The translations under genes were made by a program, and so were the position numbers. The notes under the pieces were generated by a model. The model was not told the origin of the DNA. It ran no database searches and saw only the letters and a program-made list of their open reading frames with translations. A stretch of DNA of 64,000 nucleotides from Ensifer sp. WSM1721 (GTDB taxonomy: Bacteria; Pseudomonadota; Alphaproteobacteria; Rhizobiales; Rhizobiaceae). Positions 1-10,305 of the stretch are shown one piece after another. Position 1 is the first letter of the stretch, and every line of letters begins with the position of its first letter. The stretch is taken from positions 1,116,001 through 1,180,000 of the forward strand of contig NZ_CP165782.1 in assembly GCF_000513895.2 (NCBI RefSeq), read 5' to 3'.

Positions 1-1
1 G

Positions 2-994
2 GCTGCCTTCGTCAACATCGTCACGACCATCGCCAAGCTCGCGCCGCTCTTCCTTTTCGTCTTGATCGCTGTCGTCGCATTCAACTGGGACAGGTTCACG
101 CTCAACTTCTGGGGCCGCGGAGGAGCGCTCGATGCGCCTGACCTCGGTAGCGTCATGTCGCAGGTGAAAAGCACCATGTTGGTCACCCTGTGGGTCTTCA
201 TCGGCATCGAAGGGGCGAGCGTTTACTCTGCGCGTGCGGCTCGGCGCTCGGATGTCGGCCGAGCGACGGTGATCGGTTTTCTCGGAGCGCTCGGAATCTA
301 TGTCCTCGTCTCGTTGCTTTCGACCGGAATCCTGAGCCAGCCGGAACTGGCCGGCCTCAAAGTGCCGTCCATGGCTGGCGTGCTGCAGCCGCTCGTCGGT
401 CAATGGGGAGCCGCCTTGATCAACGCAGGGCTGATCGTCTCGGTAGGCGGCGCATTCCTTTCCTGGACATTGCTTTGCTCGGAAATTCCATACACCTGCG
501 GCCGCGATGGAACGTTCCCGAGATGGTTTGCCGCCGCCAATGAAAACGGCTCGCCCGCAAACTCGCTTTGGGCGACCAATATCCTGATTCAGGTTTTCCT
601 GGTGCTAAGCTTCTTTTCCAAAAGCGCGTACCAGTTCTTCTATTTCATCGCCTCGGTCGCCATCCTGCCTCCGTATGTTTTCTCTGGAGCCTATGCACTC
701 AAGCTGGCGTTGAGCGGAGAGACCTATCAGGGTGTGTCCGGTCGAAACCGGGATATAGTCGTAGGAGCACTGGCGACGATTTACGGCGTCTGGTTGGTCT
801 ACGCTGCCGGGCTCAGCTACCTCTTGATGTGCTCGATCCTGTTCGCCCCCGGTCTCCTCGTCTACGCGAAGGCCAGGAGAGAACGAGGAGAACAGGTGTT
901 TGCCGGATTTGAATCATGGCTTGCGGGCCTGGTCGTCGTGCTCGCTGTCGTCGCCGCTTATTTGCTGTGGATCGGAAAAATAAGCCCGCTCTGA
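2..994 (+). CDS. arcD: Arginine/ornithine antiporter, ArcD-type APC family (5' partial)
   Basis: The reading frame is open from the first bases of the window and ends with TGA at 992-994, so the start lies outside. The roughly 330 visible residues are mostly hydrophobic segments with short polar loops, including a Trp-Val-Phe-Ile-Gly-Ile-Glu-Gly segment typical of amino acid/polyamine antiporters of the APC family. It lies 45 bp before arcA on the same strand, which points to arginine uptake in exchange for ornithine across the inner membrane, feeding the deiminase pathway. Substrate is inferred from context; another basic amino acid antiporter is possible. Confidence 0.85.
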   Translation, partial: AAFVNIVTTIAKLAPLFLFVLIAVVAFNWDRFTLNFWGRGGALDAPDLGSVMSQVKSTMLVTLWVFIGIEGASVYSARAARRSDVGRATVIGFLGALGIYVLVSLLSTGILSQPELAGLKVPSMAGVLQPLVGQWGAALINAGLIVSVGGAFLSWTLLCSEIPYTCGRDGTFPRWFAAANENGSPANSLWATNILIQVFLVLSFFSKSAYQFFYFIASVAILPPYVFSGAYALKLALSGETYQGVSGRNRDIVVGALATIYGVWLVYAAGLSYLLMCSILFAPGLLVYAKARRERGEQVFAGFESWLAGLVVVLAVVAAYLLWIGKISPL

Positions 995-1039
995 GCGTGG
1001 CGGTCAAGTTGCAGGGGCTCCGGTCGAAGGAGGAGACAC

Positions 1040-2269
1040 ATGCGCAACTTTGGTGTTCATTCGGAAGTCGGTAAGCTCAGAATAGTCATGGTTTGTAGGC
1101 CATCACTGGCGCACCAACGGCTCACTCCGGCGAATTGTCACGACCTGCTGTTCGATGATGTCATCTGGGTTCACGAAGCTCAGAAGGACCACTACGATTT
1201 TGTTCTGAAAATGCAGGAGAGGGGGGTCGAGGTCCTCGAGCTCCATGATCTCCTGGCAGAGACTCTCGCGGATGACGAGGCTCGAACATTCGTTCTTGAT
1301 CGGCGCATCACGCCGAATGTCCTGGGGGCCCAGATTGCCGAAGCCATGCGGCCCTGGCTCGATGAAATGGATTCGAAGCAACTTGCTGCCTACCTCATTG
1401 GCGGCATTGCCATTGCCGACCTTCCCGAAGGCAGGGGCAAGACGCTGATGGTGGGCGCCTTCGGGGGGCTCGAATTCGTCATCCCGCCCATTCCCAACAC
1501 GCTTTTCCAACGTGATCCCTCCTGCTGGATCTATAACGGCGTGACGTGCAATCCGATGTTCTGGCCGGCCCGGCGCGCCGAAACCCTGGTGCAGCGGGCG
1601 GTCTACAAGTTTCATCCGATCTTCAAGGGCGGCGATTTCAACATCTGGTGGGGCGACTCGGACGAGCAGTTCGCCAACGCCACGATGGAGGGCGGTGACG
1701 TCATGCCGATCGGTAATGGGACGGTGCTCGTCGGCATGGGGGAGCGGACCACCTACCAGGCCGTCGGGCAAGTGGCGCAGGCTTTGTTCAGGAACAAGGC
1801 AGCTACCCGGGTCATCGGCTGCCTGATGCCAAAGAGCCGGGCTGCGATGCATCTCGATACGGTCTTCAGCTTCTGCGACCGAGACGTCGTGACGCTTTTC
1901 GCCGATGTCGTCGACCAGATCCGCTGCTACAGCCTGCATCCCGCCGATGACGAAGGCAATTTCGAGGTGCGAGCCGAAGAGCGTCCGATGCTCGAAGTCG
2001 TCGCCGAGGCTCTGGGCATACAGAAACTCCGCACCGTGGCGACGGGTGGAAATGCCTACGAGGCGGAACGCGAACAATGGGACGATGGCAACAATGTCGT
2101 CGCGCTCGAACCCGGCGTGGTCGTCGCCTACGACCGCAACACGCACACGAACACGCTCCTCAGAAAGGCGGGCATCGAGGTCATCACGATCCGCGGCGCC
2201 GAACTGGGTCGGGGGCGGGGCGGCGGTCATTGCATGACTTGCCCGATCTGGCGAGAGCCAGCCTATTGA
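1040..2269 (+). CDS. arcA: Arginine deiminase
   Basis: Cytoplasmic enzyme hydrolysing L-arginine to citrulline and ammonia, first step of the arginine deiminase pathway. The 409-residue length fits the family. Visible signatures are an early FQRDPS motif, the MEGGD segment in the middle and the C-terminal GGGHCMTCP motif, whose first cysteine (about residue 398) is the expected catalytic nucleophile. The ATG is preceded by a strong AAGGAGGAG ribosome binding site. It follows the antiporter gene and is followed after 38 bp by arcB, so the genes probably form one operon whose promoter lies left of the window. Confidence 0.97.
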   Translation: MRNFGVHSEVGKLRIVMVCRPSLAHQRLTPANCHDLLFDDVIWVHEAQKDHYDFVLKMQERGVEVLELHDLLAETLADDEARTFVLDRRITPNVLGAQIAEAMRPWLDEMDSKQLAAYLIGGIAIADLPEGRGKTLMVGAFGGLEFVIPPIPNTLFQRDPSCWIYNGVTCNPMFWPARRAETLVQRAVYKFHPIFKGGDFNIWWGDSDEQFANATMEGGDVMPIGNGTVLVGMGERTTYQAVGQVAQALFRNKAATRVIGCLMPKSRAAMHLDTVFSFCDRDVVTLFADVVDQIRCYSLHPADDEGNFEVRAEERPMLEVVAEALGIQKLRTVATGGNAYEAEREQWDDGNNVVALEPGVVVAYDRNTHTNTLLRKAGIEVITIRGAELGRGRGGGHCMTCPIWREPAY

Positions 2270-2307
2270 AGAATTCCCATCCTCACTTTGGCAAATGGAG
2301 CAGCATC

Positions 2308-3312
2308 ATGAGTTTCAACCTCCGCAATCGCTCGCTTCTTACGGTGCAGGATTACACACCTCGCGAGTTTCGATATCTCCTTGATCTCGCGCGCGATCTG
2401 AAGCGGGCCAAATATGCGCGCACGGAACAGAAGCATCTGGAAGGCAAGGAAATCTGCCTCATTTTCGAGAAGACATCCACGCGTACCCGTTGTGCCTTCG
2501 AAGTCGCCTGCTCCGATCAGGGCGCCAACGTCACGTACCTGGATCCCGCTGGTTCGCAGATTGGGCATAAGGAATCTTTCAAGGATACGGCTCGGGTGCT
2601 CGGTCGCATGTACGACGCCATTGAGTATCGCGGCGCCTCCCAACATGGCGTCGAAACGCTGGCGAAATATGCCGGCGTGCCGGTCTATAACGGCCTCACC
2701 GACGAATATCATCCCACACAGATGATCGCCGACGTGATGACGATGCGTGAACACGCCGACAAGCCCATCGCTACAATCAAGTATGCCTATGTCGGCGATA
2801 CGCGGTCGAACATGGGGCATTCATTGTTGATCGTCGGCTGCCTGTTGGGAATGGATGTGCGGATATGCGGCCCGAAGTCGCTCTGGCCTTCGGATGAATA
2901 TCGGAGCATCGCCGAGAAACTCAAAGAGCAATCCGGAGCGCGCCTGATGATCACCGACGATCCCCAGGCGGCTGTGCAGGGCGTCGACTTCATTCATACC
3001 GACGTCTGGGTTTCGATGGGCGAACCGAAGGACGTCTGGAAAGAGCGAATCCAGTTGCTCACACCCTATCAGGTCAATGCGGATTTGATGAAGGCGAGTG
3101 GAAATGCGCAGGTCAAGTTCATGCACTGCCTGCCTGCATTCCACGACACCGAGACAGTTCTCGGAAAGCAGATCGCCAACGACTATGGAATGGCGGACGG
3201 CCTCGAAGTGACCAACGACGTCTTCGAGTCCGAGGCGAACGTCGCCTTCGAGCAGGCGGAAAATCGCTTACACACGATCAAGGCACTGCTTGTCGCAACA
3301 CTGGGGGACTGA
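2308..3312 (+). CDS. arcB: Ornithine carbamoyltransferase, catabolic
   Basis: 334 residues. It converts citrulline plus phosphate to ornithine and carbamoyl phosphate when acting in the catabolic direction. The carbamoyl-phosphate loop STRTR is at residues 57-61 and the HCLP motif at 273-276. The ATG at 2308 is chosen because an upstream extension in the same frame overlaps arcA and does not resemble the family. Sitting between arcA and arcC, with only 2 bp to arcC, it is assigned to the catabolic rather than the biosynthetic (argF) enzyme; the sequence alone cannot settle direction. Confidence 0.95.
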   Translation: MSFNLRNRSLLTVQDYTPREFRYLLDLARDLKRAKYARTEQKHLEGKEICLIFEKTSTRTRCAFEVACSDQGANVTYLDPAGSQIGHKESFKDTARVLGRMYDAIEYRGASQHGVETLAKYAGVPVYNGLTDEYHPTQMIADVMTMREHADKPIATIKYAYVGDTRSNMGHSLLIVGCLLGMDVRICGPKSLWPSDEYRSIAEKLKEQSGARLMITDDPQAAVQGVDFIHTDVWVSMGEPKDVWKERIQLLTPYQVNADLMKASGNAQVKFMHCLPAFHDTETVLGKQIANDYGMADGLEVTNDVFESEANVAFEQAENRLHTIKALLVATLGD

Positions 3313-3314
3313 AC

Positions 3315-4271
3315 ATGCGCGTTGTGATCGCATTGGGCGGGAATGCTCTCCTCAAGCGTGGTGAGCCGATGACCGCAGATATGCAGCGCCAGAACATCAG
3401 GATCGCAGCCGAGGCGATCGCGCCGATCGCCGCCGAACACCAGATCGTGATCACGCATGGCAATGGGCCGCAGGTGGGGCTGCTTGCACTTCAGGGCGCT
3501 GCTTACAAACCGGACGAAGCCTATCCGCTCGACGTTCTCGGTGCGGAGACCGAGGGCATGATCGGCTACATGCTCGAACAGGAGCTTGGGAACCTTCTTC
3601 CGTTCGAGGTGCCGTTCGCAACACTGCTGACGATGGTGGAGGTGGACGGCAGCGATCCGGCGTTTCGGCATCCCACCAAGTTCGTCGGTCCTGTATACGA
3701 GGCGGACGAGGCGGCGAAGATCCATCAGGATAAAGGGTGGTTTTTCAAACAGGATGGCAACAAATGGCGCCGCGTGGTCCCGTCTCCTCTTCCCAAACGG
3801 ATTTTCGAGATCAGACCAATCCGCTGGCTTCTCGAAAAGGGCACCATAGTTATCTGCGCCGGCGGTGGCGGCATTCCAACCATGTACGAGCCGGACAAGG
3901 AGCGGACGCTTGTGGGCGTCGAGGCGGTTATCGACAAGGATCTTTGTTCGGCGCTGCTTGCACGAGAGCTTTCGGCAGACCTGCTCATCATGGCAACTGA
4001 CGCGGAAGCCGTGTTCACGGATTGGGGAACGGCCGAGCAGAAGGCGATCTTCAAGAGCAATCCCGAGAAGCTTGGAACCTATTCGTTTCCGGCGGGCTCG
4101 ATGGGGCCGAAAGTCGAGGCAGCTTGCCACTTCGCCAGGCAGACCGGGCAGACCGCCGCCATAGGGGCATTGCAGGACATTGCCGCAATCCTCAACGCCG
4201 AGCGGGGCACCATCATCAACTCGAGTTTCCCCGACATGACGTGGCATAAGCCGGACCGGGTGCCCCGTTAG
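3315..4271 (+). CDS. arcC: Carbamate kinase
   Basis: 318 residues. It transfers the phosphate of carbamoyl phosphate to ADP, giving ATP, CO2 and ammonia, the energy-yielding last step of the arginine deiminase pathway. The N-terminus [11 protein letters not shown] is the amino acid kinase family nucleotide loop, followed by THGNGPQVG and later CAGGGGIP and the C-terminal [10 protein letters not shown] segment, all in the expected order. It starts 2 bp after arcB and ends 8 bp before the antiporter gene, so translation is probably coupled. Confidence 0.96.
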   Translation: MRVVIALGGNALLKRGEPMTADMQRQNIRIAAEAIAPIAAEHQIVITHGNGPQVGLLALQGAAYKPDEAYPLDVLGAETEGMIGYMLEQELGNLLPFEVPFATLLTMVEVDGSDPAFRHPTKFVGPVYEADEAAKIHQDKGWFFKQDGNKWRRVVPSPLPKRIFEIRPIRWLLEKGTIVICAGGGGIPTMYEPDKERTLVGVEAVIDKDLCSALLARELSADLLIMATDAEAVFTDWGTAEQKAIFKSNPEKLGTYSFPAGSMGPKVEAACHFARQTGQTAAIGALQDIAAILNAERGTIINSSFPDMTWHKPDRVPR

Positions 4272-4279
4272 GAGCTAGA

Positions 4280-5773
4280 ATGAACGAGATCGGCCGCGAC
4301 GACTCTATTGGCTCGGAAGGTGGTCGAACTCCGCCGTCGATGGTCGACGCGCTCATACCCTGCATTGCGCTGGCGATCCTCCTCACCCTGTCCTTCGTTC
4401 TGTTCGGCAACGATGCATCTTCCGGTCCCAACCAAATCGCCTTGCTATTCTGCGGTATCATTGCGGCATGTGTTGCATACAAGAACAAGCTGCCGTGGAC
4501 AGGTATTCGCCAAGCCGTCGTCGACGGTATCGCGGCCGGTCTGCCGGCGATACTCATCCTTCTCGCCGTCGGGGCGCTCATCGGCACCTGGGCGATGAGC
4601 GGCACGATCGTTGCGATGATCTATTACGGGCTCAAGCTGCTCAATCCGAGCTATTTCTATGCGACGACGGCGCTCGTATGCGCGGCGGTCGCCTTCAGCA
4701 TCGGCAGTTCGTGGACCGTTGCGGGCACGATTGGTATCGGCCTGATGGGCGTTGCGAGCAGCATGGAGCTGTCACCCGCCATCACGGCGGGGGCCGTCAT
4801 ATCGGGCGCGTATTTCGGGGACAAGGCCTCGCCGCTTTCAGATACCGTCAATCTGGCCACCGCAACGGCCGGATCCGATATCTACAGCCACATCCGCGAG
4901 TCGTTATGGACGTCGATACCGGCACTTTTGATGTCCGTCCTCATTTTTGGTTTCCTTGGGAAACCCACCGGCTTCGACGCCACCCAGACGCTTGCAAGGA
5001 TCGATAGTAAGGCTACTGTGTCGCTCTGGTCCTTTCTTCCTCTACTGCTGGTACTTCTGTTTTCAATTTTCCGCCTGCCCCCCTTCGTGGCCATCTTTGC
5101 TGGCGCGCTTGCGGGTGCCTGCGTCGCAGTTCTGAGGGATCCCGAGAGCGTCGTCGCATTTGCCGCCGCTCCGGGCCTGCCTCTGGGTCTCGCACTGTTG
5201 AAAGGCGCCTGGGCAGCACTCGCCAATGGCTACGTCTCTTCCACCGGGGAGAAATCAATTGATCTCATCCTCACCCGTGGCGGCATGTCCAGCATGATGA
5301 ACACGATCTGGCTCATCATCACAGCCCTGGCGTTTGGAGCCGTGGTCGAACATGCGGGGCTGTTGAAGCGACTGATCGAGCCTTTGGTCGTGCGGACCAA
5401 GTCGGCTGCCGGGCTGATCGCCACGGTTGTCGGCACATCGGTGGTTTCGAATGTCGTGACATCCGATCAGTATATCTCCGTCGCTCTGCCAGGCAGGCTG
5501 TTCGGACCCTCATTCGCCGCGCGTGGGATCGCGCCAGTCGTGCTCTCGCGGGCGGTGGGAGACTCCGCGACTGTGACGTCGCCGCTCGTGCCCTGGAATA
5601 GTTGCGGGGCGTACATGGCGGCAACCCTCGGGATTCCGACTGCCGCTTATGCCGGTTTCTGTTTCTTCAATGTGTTGAATCCCTTACTCGCCATCGCGTT
5701 TGCTTTCCTTGGCTGGCGCATCGTGCGGACCAACATATCGGAGGCGAGGAGTGCAAGCCCGGCTCGTGTTTGA
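4280..5773 (+). CDS. NhaC-family Na+/H+ antiporter
   Basis: 497 residues with about a dozen hydrophobic segments, including the NhaC-type GAYFGDKASPLSDTVNLA region and a second related segment ending in SPLVPWNSCGAYMAATLG. The family exchanges Na+ for H+ or organic acids across the inner membrane. It is the last gene of the arc operon, 8 bp after arcC. Since arginine breakdown releases ammonia and shifts pH, a role in pH or ion balance during arginine fermentation is a fair inference. A second arginine, ornithine or amine exchanger is the main alternative. Confidence 0.85.
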   Translation: MNEIGRDDSIGSEGGRTPPSMVDALIPCIALAILLTLSFVLFGNDASSGPNQIALLFCGIIAACVAYKNKLPWTGIRQAVVDGIAAGLPAILILLAVGALIGTWAMSGTIVAMIYYGLKLLNPSYFYATTALVCAAVAFSIGSSWTVAGTIGIGLMGVASSMELSPAITAGAVISGAYFGDKASPLSDTVNLATATAGSDIYSHIRESLWTSIPALLMSVLIFGFLGKPTGFDATQTLARIDSKATVSLWSFLPLLLVLLFSIFRLPPFVAIFAGALAGACVAVLRDPESVVAFAAAPGLPLGLALLKGAWAALANGYVSSTGEKSIDLILTRGGMSSMMNTIWLIITALAFGAVVEHAGLLKRLIEPLVVRTKSAAGLIATVVGTSVVSNVVTSDQYISVALPGRLFGPSFAARGIAPVVLSRAVGDSATVTSPLVPWNSCGAYMAATLGIPTAAYAGFCFFNVLNPLLAIAFAFLGWRIVRTNISEARSASPARV

Positions 5774-5780
5774 TCATTTT

Positions 5781-5802
5781 ACTTCCTCCGCATGGAGGTA
5801 GT
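5781..5802 (+). terminator. Hairpin after the arc operon, possible terminator
   Basis: ACTTCCTCC and GGAGGTAGT can pair around a GCAT loop with one T-T mismatch. It starts 8 bp after the antiporter stop and is followed by a weakly T-rich stretch (CTTTCG), so termination would be partial at best. Confidence 0.35.
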
Positions 5803-5835
5803 CTTTCGTCCTCTTGACCTGAAGTGGAGCAAGCA

Positions 5836-6306
5836 ATGTCGGAACATAAGAACGTTGATGCAAGTGCAGCACCTCCGAGCGCAGACGACCTTCGCAAACA
5901 GGTGCTTGAGCGCGAAATGGAGGAAATGGAAAGGGAACGGAAGCTCAAGTCGATCGAGGAGCAGAAACACGCCGATTTCGCTTCCGATTTCTTGAAGAAG
6001 CACGTGTCGGAAGAAGAGATCGCCATGGTGCGCCGTCTCGTGGCGAATGCCGTCAAGGCCGGCAAGTTCGAGGCAATGGTGTACAGCTTCCCGTCCGAGC
6101 TTTGCACCGACAGTGGCCGGGCGATCAACAGCGGCGATCGGGATTGGCCGTCAACGCTGCAGGGCAAAGCGAAGGAGTTCTTCGAGCGCTATCAGACTTA
6201 CGGCAAGCCTCAGGGCTACAAGTTGAAGGCCATGATCATCAGCTTTCCTGGAGGGATGCCTGGTGACGTTGGCCTGTTTTTGAACTGGGCTCCAGAAAAG
6301 GTCTGA
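5836..6306 (+). CDS. Conserved hypothetical protein, coiled-coil N-terminus
   Basis: 156 residues from the ATG at 5836, preceded by GGAG; a GTG 12 bp upstream is an alternative start. The N-terminal 45 residues are strongly charged and probably helical (runs of Glu, Lys, Arg). The C-terminal half (MVYSFPSELCTDSGRAINSG onward, then MIISFPGGMPGDVGLFLNW) looks like a compact globular domain. No membrane segment or signal peptide is visible. I do not recognise a function. It lies 62 bp after the arc operon on the same strand, so read-through expression is possible. Confidence 0.8.
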   Translation: MSEHKNVDASAAPPSADDLRKQVLEREMEEMERERKLKSIEEQKHADFASDFLKKHVSEEEIAMVRRLVANAVKAGKFEAMVYSFPSELCTDSGRAINSGDRDWPSTLQGKAKEFFERYQTYGKPQGYKLKAMIISFPGGMPGDVGLFLNWAPEKV

Positions 6307-6440
6307 GCCGCCGTCCCTTGCGCTCGCTCTTCAAGATGCGGTTCCGGCATCGGAGCCGCTTCTTCGCTGCCACACGGCACGCTCGCTGCACGCCGATGCG
6401 GTCGCACTTGAAGTGAGAAGGCACCTCGCGTGGCTTGCAC

Positions 6441-7295
6441 TCAGAATACGTTCGGAACTGTCCGCCGAATCCGGGTGTCCTGGACAAAGTCATCGGGCCG
6501 CTTCTGGCGCTTCCCGAGCTCTGGTTCCTCGAACTTCACGCGGTCATAGGGTATCGAGGAAAGGATATGCGAGATGCAGTTGATGCGCGCCCGCTTCTTG
6601 TCATTGGAGGGGACGATCCACCAGGGGGCATAGTCGGTGTCGGTCATACGGATCATTTCATCGTAGGCGCGCGTATAGTCCCACCAGCGGCGATAGGATT
6701 CGACATCCATGGGGCTCAGCTTCCACTGTCGCAGCGGGTCGTCGATGCGCTGGCGGAAGCGGCGTTCCTGCTCCTCCTCGCTGACATCGAGGAAATATTT
6801 AAGCAGCAAGATGCCGCTCTCGATCATCGCCGCCTCGAAACGCGGAGCGAGTTCGAGGAAGCGCTTGGCCTTTTCCTCCGAGCAGAAGCCCATGACGCGC
6901 TCCACGCCGGGCCGGTTGTACCAGGAACGGTCAAAGATCACGACTTCGCCGGCCGCGGGGAGCTGTTGAATATAGCGTTGCATGTAGATCTGCGTCTTTT
7001 CCCGGTCGGTCGGCGCCGGCAGAGCGACGACGCGGAAGACGCGCGGGCTGACGCGCTCGGTAATCCGCTTGATCACACCGCCTTTGCCGGCCGCGTCACG
7101 TCCCTCGAAGATGATGACGATGCGGGCACCGGTCTTCTTCACCCAGGCCTGCAGATGGGCGACCTCCTCCTGCAATCGGGCGAGCTCCTTGGCGTAGTCA
7201 CCACCCGATCGCGTCGCTGATTCTTGCGTCTCGGCGGACTTGCCGTTCTCTGCGTTCCAGCGGTTCTTTTCTTTGTTGTCCTTGTGCTTGCCCAT
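6441..7295 (-). CDS. ppk2: Polyphosphate kinase 2 (PPK2 family)
   Basis: 284 residues from the ATG at 7295, which has a GGGAAGG ribosome binding site; a GTG at 7307 is a possible earlier start. The Walker A-like FEGRDAAGKGG motif, the DRSWYNR motif (Walker B-type, PPK2 lid region) and the C-terminal WWIVPSNDKKRAR segment are all present, the hallmarks of single-domain PPK2 enzymes. These move phosphate between polyphosphate and nucleoside diphosphates, often making ATP or GTP from polyphosphate. It is last in a reverse-strand run after the SulP permease. In a low-oxygen gene neighbourhood it may serve as an energy reserve enzyme; this is inference. Confidence 0.93.
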   Translation of the reverse strand: MGKHKDNKEKNRWNAENGKSAETQESATRSGGDYAKELARLQEEVAHLQAWVKKTGARIVIIFEGRDAAGKGGVIKRITERVSPRVFRVVALPAPTDREKTQIYMQRYIQQLPAAGEVVIFDRSWYNRPGVERVMGFCSEEKAKRFLELAPRFEAAMIESGILLLKYFLDVSEEEQERRFRQRIDDPLRQWKLSPMDVESYRRWWDYTRAYDEMIRMTDTDYAPWWIVPSNDKKRARINCISHILSSIPYDRVKFEEPELGKRQKRPDDFVQDTRIRRTVPNVF

Positions 7296-7358
7296 CCTTC
7301 CCTCCACTCCTCTGGTTGCCGTCTCGACGGGGACGATATATCTGCAGCCGGACGTCTG

Positions 7359-9056
7359 CTAAGCGGCGGCGCCTCCGCGTCTGGCTTCAAAGGCGAGGAG
7401 TGCGTCCTCCATGCCGTCGAAGATCATGGCGGGGCCGATCTTGTCGATGAGGCCGGCGCGACCGAGCATGGCGCGTGCGTCGGTGTGTAGTTCCGCCAGT
7501 CCGAGCGCGATGCCGCGCTTCGTCAGCTCCTCGTACACCTCCTCGAGCATAGCGGTCGCGGTGCTGTCGATCTGCGGGACCGCGCTTGCGTCTATGACCA
7601 GCCAGCGGGTATGCGCCGGCAGCTCGTCCGCGATAGCTATCAGGCGCGTCTGAACATAGTCTGTATTGAAGAACAGGAGGCTGCCCTGGATCATGCAGGC
7701 GCCGAAACCCGGCACGGCGCGGGCCTCAGGTTCACGATGCAGCTTGTAGAATCCATCCCGGCCGGGAATGCGCCCGAGCAGCGCGTCGTGCGGGTACATG
7801 CTCTGTCGAAGGACGTAGGCCAGTGTCGCGGCGATCGCGATCACCACCCCATTGAGGACACCGAGTCCGATCGGTCCCCACATCGCGATCAGCGCGAAGA
7901 CGAACTCCATGCGGCTCACACGCCAGATCTGCTTCAGAGCCGCCAGATCTATCAGACTGAGTGCCGTCGCAGCCAGGATTGCACCAAGCGCGGGAATCGG
8001 CAGGATGCGCAGGACGCTCCCGAGAAACAGCAACACCGCGATCAGGGTCGTCGCCGCCACCAGGCTTGCGATCTGCGAGCGGCCACCCACCGCGAAGTTT
8101 ACGGCGGTTCTTGAATCAGAGGCCGTAACCGGAAATGTTCCGAAGAGGCCCGCTGCGATGTTTGCGGCGCCGAAGCCTGTGAGCTCACGGTTCGGATCGA
8201 CGCGATAGCCGCCGAGTGCCCCAAAGCTGCGAGCAGCGATCACACCCGAGCCAAAGCTGACAAGAAAAATCGCGGCACCACCGATGAGCAACGCGTCGAG
8301 CGGAAGGTTTCCCGTTCGAGGCAATGTCAGCGACGGGAGGGCTTCTGGCAAGCTGCCGACGACCGCTATCCCATGTCCTTCGAAATCGAAAAGAAATGAA
8401 AGCAAGACCGAGAGGACGACGACGATCACAGGGCCCGGAACCGGGGATTGCAGCGCGCGGGCCGCCTGCAGCAACGCGAAGCATCCCAGGGCAAGCGCCA
8501 AGGAGGGCCAATGGATTGATCCGACTTCCCGCACAAGCTCAAGCACGGGGGCGAAAAGGCCTTCGGACTCGATGTCAACGCCCGTGAACCGCTTGATCTG
8601 TCCGATCAGGATGGACAGAGAAATGCCGGCGAAGAAGCCCGTCAGAATCGGGCGCGAGAGAAAGGTCGCGAGCACTCCGAGGCGCACGGCACGGGCGACG
8701 AGACACAGAACCCCGACGATGAGCGCCAGCAGTGCAGCCGCCGTCACCCGGTCCGATGTCATGCCCGGTGTGGCGAACACCGTGGCGAGGACCGCGGCGA
8801 GGACGGTCATCGTCGCCGCATCCGGTCCAACAATAAGCCGTCGCGAAGGGCCGAAAAGCGCATAAGCCACCAGCGGAGTAATACTGGCATATAGTCCTGT
8901 CTCCGGCGGAAGGCCGGCAATCGCCGGATAGGCGATGGCGCTCGGCAGCCCGACGGCCGCGATGGCAAGGCCGGCCGAGATGTCACTGCGCAACCAGCTC
9001 GCCTGATAGGTATCGAGGTCTGCGAGGAGGGCGGGGCGGGGGAGTGACACACGCAT
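7359..9056 (-). CDS. SulP-family anion permease with STAS domain
   Basis: 565 residues. The first 400 or so form the hydrophobic SulP core (start GLAIAAVGLPSAIAYPAIAG, the family signature around the first membrane segments), and the last 130 form a cytoplasmic STAS domain (LVIDASAVPQIDSTATAML). SulP proteins transport sulfate, bicarbonate or other anions. The substrate cannot be told from sequence. It begins 16 bp after the HlyD-like gene and ends 63 bp before ppk2 on the same strand, consistent with one transcript. Confidence 0.92.
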   Translation of the reverse strand: MRVSLPRPALLADLDTYQASWLRSDISAGLAIAAVGLPSAIAYPAIAGLPPETGLYASITPLVAYALFGPSRRLIVGPDAATMTVLAAVLATVFATPGMTSDRVTAAALLALIVGVLCLVARAVRLGVLATFLSRPILTGFFAGISLSILIGQIKRFTGVDIESEGLFAPVLELVREVGSIHWPSLALALGCFALLQAARALQSPVPGPVIVVVLSVLLSFLFDFEGHGIAVVGSLPEALPSLTLPRTGNLPLDALLIGGAAIFLVSFGSGVIAARSFGALGGYRVDPNRELTGFGAANIAAGLFGTFPVTASDSRTAVNFAVGGRSQIASLVAATTLIAVLLFLGSVLRILPIPALGAILAATALSLIDLAALKQIWRVSRMEFVFALIAMWGPIGLGVLNGVVIAIAATLAYVLRQSMYPHDALLGRIPGRDGFYKLHREPEARAVPGFGACMIQGSLLFFNTDYVQTRLIAIADELPAHTRWLVIDASAVPQIDSTATAMLEEVYEELTKRGIALGLAELHTDARAMLGRAGLIDKIGPAMIFDGMEDALLAFEARRGGAAA

Positions 9057-9072
9057 CCGGCCGGCCTCCGCA

Positions 9073-10302
9073 TCAGTGTCCCGTCAGGACCAGCGTCTGC
9101 ACCGGCAAGAGCAGCGCCTGCAGCCTGAGGATCATGGCGTGCACCAGTGCAACCGCATCGACTGCATGCAGAAAGAACCAGCGCGGCGTGCTTATGTCCG
9201 CTGCATGCAGTTCGTCATGGTTGTTGGTATAGGCATTGGCGATGCAACTGCTCCCAGGCGGAATGCCAGTGAATTGGCCCTCGTAAAGCGGCTCCAGGTA
9301 AGCCGTCAGCGTTCCCGGACGCGCCAGTTGCTGGGCGTCGACGAGCTGATCGGTCGGGCGGACCTGGCCGGCGGCAATGACGTCCTGCACCTCTGTCACC
9401 ACCATCGGGATGATGGTGAACGGCTTGCCGATGCAGGTCGCCTCGGCGATCATGCCGGGCTTCATCACCTGCGCCTCGATTTGGCCGAAGCCGGCGATCA
9501 GTCCGATGCGGCGTTGCTCGGGAACCAGAATGCCGGCCGAGCGAATCATTGGATTCACGATGTCTCCGGGCCGGAGCGCGAACTGCTGTACGGTGCCGGC
9601 GGTGCCGGCGCGAACGATCGTCTTGTCGAGCTCCACCTGGGCCTGGGCCAGCGTCGCCTCGGCGCTCGCCTTCTGCGCCGGCAGGAGCGAGGCGATTTTC
9701 GTCTCCAGCGTCTGCTTGTTCGAAACCGCCGCCGCCAATGCGCCCTTGCGACCATCGGCGGCGACCTGCAGCCGCTCGATCTCCCGCCTGGCGACAATGT
9801 TGGGGTTGCGCTGGTTCAATTCGACCTGCGTCTCGAGTTCATTCAATGCTTGTAGATAGGCCCCCTCCGCCTGGGCGATCAGCCCGTCGGCGGACGCCAG
9901 TTCGCTCTGCGCCACCGTCGTCTCGGCATCGATTTCGGCGACGCGCCGGCGTGCGGTTTCAAGCGCCGCGCGCTGCTCGTTGTCGTCAAGTCGGAAGAGT
10001 GGGGCGCCGGCTGCAACCTTCTCGTTGAGGTCGACATAGACCTCCGCCACGCGGCCGGTCGACTCGGGCAAGATCGTGACCGTGCGGAACACGGCGGTGA
10101 CGTTGCTGGTCGAGGGATGGTAGTAGAAGATCATCGTGATCAGCGACACGGTGAGGATCACGCAGGCGGTGATGCCATAGCGCAGCTCGAACCACATCGA
10201 ATAAAGATTGATCTCACGGCCGATCCGTTTGCCCTGGACATAGCGGCGGAAGAGGTAGTCCGGAAAGATGGTGAGCAACGAGCAGATCATGAATTCCAGC
10301 AT
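9073..10302 (-). CDS. HlyD-type membrane fusion/efflux adaptor (YiaV/YibH-like)
   Basis: 409 residues. A membrane anchor near residues 45-65 is followed by a lipoyl-like half (TGRVAEVYVDLNEKVAAGAPLFRLD), a long helical hairpin rich in Ala, Glu and Arg, and the second lipoyl/beta-barrel half (TIVRAGTAGTVQQFALRPGD). This is the layout of periplasmic adaptor proteins. It follows a small membrane protein by 3 bp. A HlyD-like gene paired with a DUF3302-type membrane protein resembles the YiaV/YiaW and YibH/YibI pairs of E. coli, whose function is poorly known. No outer membrane channel or pump is encoded next to it. Confidence 0.85.
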   Translation of the reverse strand: MLEFMICSLLTIFPDYLFRRYVQGKRIGREINLYSMWFELRYGITACVILTVSLITMIFYYHPSTSNVTAVFRTVTILPESTGRVAEVYVDLNEKVAAGAPLFRLDDNEQRAALETARRRVAEIDAETTVAQSELASADGLIAQAEGAYLQALNELETQVELNQRNPNIVARREIERLQVAADGRKGALAAAVSNKQTLETKIASLLPAQKASAEATLAQAQVELDKTIVRAGTAGTVQQFALRPGDIVNPMIRSAGILVPEQRRIGLIAGFGQIEAQVMKPGMIAEATCIGKPFTIIPMVVTEVQDVIAAGQVRPTDQLVDAQQLARPGTLTAYLEPLYEGQFTGIPPGSSCIANAYTNNHDELHAADISTPRWFFLHAVDAVALVHAMILRLQALLLPVQTLVLTGH

Positions 10303-10305
10303 GGT

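Noticed and set aside
1103..2230. Antisense frames opposite arcA and arcC (also 3183-4247)
   Set aside because: Shadows of confidently identified genes, without recognisable domains.
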